17,490 nucleotides of DNA from Lentisphaerota bacterium (GTDB lineage Bacteria > Verrucomicrobiota > Lentisphaeria > Oligosphaerales > Oligosphaeraceae), in assembly GCA_012800565.1 (NCBI GenBank), contig JAAZIZ010000121.1, positions 1 through 17,490 of the forward strand, in the 5' to 3' direction. Below the pieces are notes generated by a model. It was not told the origin of the DNA. It made no database searches and saw only the letters and a list, made by a program, of their open reading frames with translations. The stretch's first letter is position 1. Each line of letters opens with the position of its first letter. Shown here piece after piece: positions 15,068 through 17,490 of this stretch. The translations under genes were made by a program, and so were the position numbers.

Positions 15068-16810
15068 TCAGGATTTCTGCAGTTGTTCCAGAATATAATC
15101 CCGGTCCCGGTCAGGCACTGCGAAAGCGGCGAAGACCTGGTTCTCCAGTTCTGCCCGGCAGTCTGCTTCGCCCGCCAGAATCCCCTGGGCAAGCTGGCTG
15201 AGGCACCGGTCCTGCCGGGATGATACAGCCGGGAAAGGTAGCCGCAGGAGGTTGCCCTGCAGAACTTTCAGGTCGGTGAACTGCTTCTGGTAAATATAGC
15301 GGAACAGCAGGGAATTCAGGAATGCCAGCACGGTTAAGCAGTCCAGGCCAGGAATGGCCGGAATAAGCATATTGGCGCTGTTCAGAAATAGATGCTGTCC
15401 TTGATCACAAGTGAAAACCGGACGCGGCGAGATGAATTTATAGACCAGTTTCACGGGCGCACGGTAAAGCCAGTCCGGGGCGGCCTGCTGCAGCTGCGAA
15501 CGGTCAAAGCGGATGAATTTCCGGGGTGGATGCAGTTGGTACTCAGAGATTTCCCGGCCCGTATAGACCGCCTCCCAACCATCCCCGCCGCAGTCGCGCA
15601 ATTTACCGCGGTTGTCACCGGTGACAATCCCCAGTCCCCAGGTACTGCCGGCCAGAGTAGCTGCCTGGCGCTCATAAAGCGCCGAGAGTATGCGCCGGTC
15701 CTGGACACTGAGGAACTGCACCCGGAGCTGTTCGTCCTGCAGGATGGTTTTGCGGAAAAGTGAAATACTGGCCCCGTCTTGGCAGAAGCAGAATTCTGCT
15801 CCGGGGGGATTCCGGCTGATGGACACACCGATGCTTCTGCTGCTTACGCCTGCAAATCGGTTGCGGAAAACAGAGATTTTGTGCAGGCGGCAGTCCTGCA
15901 GCAGAAACCTGCGGAACTCGCGGTGGGCTTTGATCTGCAGGGCGGACTCCGGCAGGAGGAAATGCAGTTCTCCGCCCGGGCGTAAAAGCCGGTAGGATTG
16001 CTGCAGCATGCTGGAGAAAGTCTCCTCGGCGGGCAAGTTGACTGCCGCCCCTGTCCGGCTCGGAAGGCAAGCTCCCCAAGGAGGATTGGAGACAATGCAG
16101 TCGTATTGCAGACCAGTATGCAACCCTGACCCAGCAAGCAGTTCATCCGGCCATGGATGGAGAAAATTGCGGCAAAAGATCCTGGGGCTGAATTCCTGTT
16201 CCGGGAATTTGAGCAGCAGATTTATTTTGGCCAGCATTACCGCCAGTTCATCAATATCAATTCCGGTCAGCTGTTGCGGCTGCCGCACCGGTGCCGCCAG
16301 CAGAAAAGCGCCGCTGCCGCAGCACGGATCAAGCCAATCCGCATGTTCAGGGCAGGAAACCTCCTGCAATAGCTGGTGAATAAGTGGCAAAGGAGTATAA
16401 TAGGACCCCTGGCGGTTTTTTTCGCCCTCGGATTTCAGGCACTGATACAGCAAGCCGAGGAAATCAAACTCGTCCTCCGGCAGCGGATATGTCTCCAGCT
16501 CAGCAATCACCTGCCAGGGATAATCAGCGAGAACCGCCTGGACATGGGGGCGGTCCAGAATATTCTTGCGTCGCAGCAAATTCCTTCCCAGCGAGAACAG
16601 CACATCCGGCTGCCGGCAGTCTTTCCCGGCAAGCAGCGCCAGCAGTTGCTGCAACCGGGACAGATTGCGGCGGTTAGTCAGATACTCCAGCGGGACAATA
16701 CGTCTCTTTGAGCTGGTCTTGTTGGCCCTGGCCTGCAGGCGCTCAGACGAGTCTGTGACAGCCAGGCGGCGCCAGTTCCGCAGGGTCGCCTCGGAAAGTC
16801 TGTTCGTCAA
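15068..16810 (-). CDS. N6-adenine DNA methyltransferase, TaqI-like
   Basis: The 580-aa product is an amino-methyltransferase of the gamma/TaqI-like type that transfers a methyl group from SAM to adenine N6 in DNA. Motifs: GSYYTP (135-140, motif X-like), DPCCGSGAFLL (161-171, motif I, SAM binding), GIDID (motif II) and SNPPWG (241-246, motif IV catalytic). The C-terminal 250 residues (for example LNSLLFRYIYQKQF) fit a TaqI-like target-recognition domain. Residues 5-40 (LSEATLRNWRRL, RANKTSSKRRIVPLEYL) look like a small helix-turn-helix lead. No PD-(D/E)XK nuclease motif was noticed in it, so it is not an evident type IIG enzyme. The start is TTG at 16810, supported by AGGAG (16819-16823) 8 nt upstream. 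It follows the NUC1 nuclease gene by 19 nt, and no cognate restriction enzyme is in view. Confidence 0.9.
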   Translation of the reverse strand: MTNRLSEATLRNWRRLAVTDSSERLQARANKTSSKRRIVPLEYLTNRRNLSRLQQLLALLAGKDCRQPDVLFSLGRNLLRRKNILDRPHVQAVLADYPWQVIAELETYPLPEDEFDFLGLLYQCLKSEGEKNRQGSYYTPLPLIHQLLQEVSCPEHADWLDPCCGSGAFLLAAPVRQPQQLTGIDIDELAVMLAKINLLLKFPEQEFSPRIFCRNFLHPWPDELLAGSGLHTGLQYDCIVSNPPWGACLPSRTGAAVNLPAEETFSSMLQQSYRLLRPGGELHFLLPESALQIKAHREFRRFLLQDCRLHKISVFRNRFAGVSSRSIGVSISRNPPGAEFCFCQDGASISLFRKTILQDEQLRVQFLSVQDRRILSALYERQAATLAGSTWGLGIVTGDNRGKLRDCGGDGWEAVYTGREISEYQLHPPRKFIRFDRSQLQQAAPDWLYRAPVKLVYKFISPRPVFTCDQGQHLFLNSANMLIPAIPGLDCLTVLAFLNSLLFRYIYQKQFTDLKVLQGNLLRLPFPAVSSRQDRCLSQLAQGILAGEADCRAELENQVFAAFAVPDRDRDYILEQLQKS

Positions 16811-16818
16811 AACTTAGT

Positions 16819-16823
16819 CTCCT
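16819..16823 (-). promoter_or_regulatory. Ribosome binding site fixing the TTG start
   Basis: On the minus strand AGGAG stands 8 nt before TTG at 16810-16808, in the short gap after the nuclease stop. Its position supports the TTG start and separate but coupled translation of the methyltransferase. Confidence 0.65.
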
Positions 16824-16829
16824 GAATCA

Positions 16830-17490
16830 TCACCAACATCTGGTGCTGACCTGTGACTCCAGCTCCCGCTGCACTGCTTCCGGCAGCTGCGGGCAGAAAT
16901 CCATCCCGGTAAGTTCCTCAATCTGATCAATGGAACAGAGGAAATCCGCCAGCGGACGTTTTGCATCCGCATTATGATCGAAGAGAAAAGCCAAAGAACG
17001 GACTCGGCCTTCCTGTTCATCAAACATGATCTTGAAGAATGCATCCGGCACCGGTAATCCGGAAGGCAGTTCCCGGGCAGGAGAATTCAGGAATACCGGG
17101 CCAGTCAGAACCCAAATTTCACGACAGCGGCCGGGGAAATTCACCGCCTCGCGCATTTCCAGGGTTTTCCAGATTCCGGCATTGAAAGCATGTCGTTGCG
17201 GGACGATATTGGTCATCAGAAACGTCTCCTCCTGGGCCTGAGGACCATAACAGCGGGCGATGCCATAATTTGGAGCCAGATGCCCGCGGTCAAAGCCACT
17301 GCCGGTGTAATCCTCGCTGCGGACCTTAGCCAGACTGCGTTTATCGACCTGGAATGACTCAGGGCGTTCGCTGCGCTGCGGTTCCTCCTGCACATCGAAC
17401 AAGCGATATGCGACCCAGACCGGCGTGCGGCGGATTTCATCATAGCCGACTACATAACCCTGATTGCGAAAGACCCGCAATCCGGCTGTC
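16830..17490 (-). CDS. DNA/RNA non-specific endonuclease (NUC1 family), 5' end beyond the window
   Basis: This is a beta-beta-alpha-metal nuclease of the NucA/EndoG type, which cuts single- and double-stranded DNA and RNA without sequence preference. Counting from a TTG at 17480, the catalytic motif is DRGHLAPN (His67 general base), and the Mg2+ site is in MTNIVPQRHAFNAGIWKTLE (Asn100, with Glu108). VWVAYRLF (21-28) and VLTGPVF are typical flanking strands. The frame stays open to the window edge, and the family normally has 30-60 more N-terminal residues, often a signal peptide. The true start is therefore probably outside and the protein may be exported; this cannot be seen. The stop (16830) is 19 nt upstream of the methyltransferase start, suggesting one transcript. 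Confidence 0.9.
   Translation of the reverse strand, partial: TAGLRVFRNQGYVVGYDEIRRTPVWVAYRLFDVQEEPQRSERPESFQVDKRSLAKVRSEDYTGSGFDRGHLAPNYGIARCYGPQAQEETFLMTNIVPQRHAFNAGIWKTLEMREAVNFPGRCREIWVLTGPVFLNSPARELPSGLPVPDAFFKIMFDEQEGRVRSLAFLFDHNADAKRPLADFLCSIDQIEELTGMDFCPQLPEAVQRELESQVSTRCW

Overview
The window looks like a chromosomal segment of a moderately GC-rich anaerobic bacterium. My best guess is the PVC group, most likely Lentisphaerota or Kiritimatiellota. The grounds are: a stand-alone rpsD whose S4 protein has an unusual Cys-bearing N-terminus, a DUF6807 protein and a GH105-like protein, a methanogen/anaerobe-type homocysteine gene set with a 2[4Fe-4S] ferredoxin, and intergenic twin-hairpin repeats of a style I associate with these phyla. 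This placement is inference. No rRNA, CRISPR array, transposase or prophage gene was seen.

Layout. Positions 1-425 are non-coding: a degenerate ACCACGAA-type repeat, a symmetric REP-like twin hairpin (153-203) and a probable rpsD promoter and leader. Then come rpsD (426-1097), tRNA-Arg(CCG) (1176-1252) with a strong terminator, a GH88/GH105-like (alpha/alpha)6-barrel protein (1318-2766), and the class A RNase P RNA gene rnpB (about 2919-3276).

From 3418 to 14976 ten genes lie on the plus strand with gaps of 80 nt or less and no convincing internal terminator. ptsP (GAF plus PTS enzyme I) comes first. Next is a sulfur-assimilation cassette: DUF39/HcyBio, NIL-ferredoxin and UPF0280, followed by a YbgC-type thioesterase. 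A set of predicted cytoplasmic hydrolases follows: DUF6807, CapA-like metallophosphatase-fold protein, a tandem alpha/beta hydrolase with a dead second domain, and an M55 D-aminopeptidase. A YkgJ-type Cys-cluster protein and an exported DUF2147 protein end the run at a rho-independent terminator (15011-15051).

Convergent to these, on the minus strand, are a NUC1-type nonspecific nuclease (cut by the right window edge) and, 19 nt downstream of it, a TaqI-like N6-adenine DNA methyltransferase.

How the genes may work together. The DUF39/NIL-ferredoxin/UPF0280 trio matches the set linked in methanogens to making homocysteine from sulfide and aspartate semialdehyde. Several positions I recall as conserved are changed here, so a different reaction is possible. 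The DUF6807/CapA/esterase/M55 group suggests turnover of an acylated or gamma-linked/D-amino-acid-containing polymer or oligomer, but no substrate can be read from the sequence. The nuclease-methyltransferase pair has the look of a defence or DNA-uptake unit but is not a standard restriction-modification arrangement.
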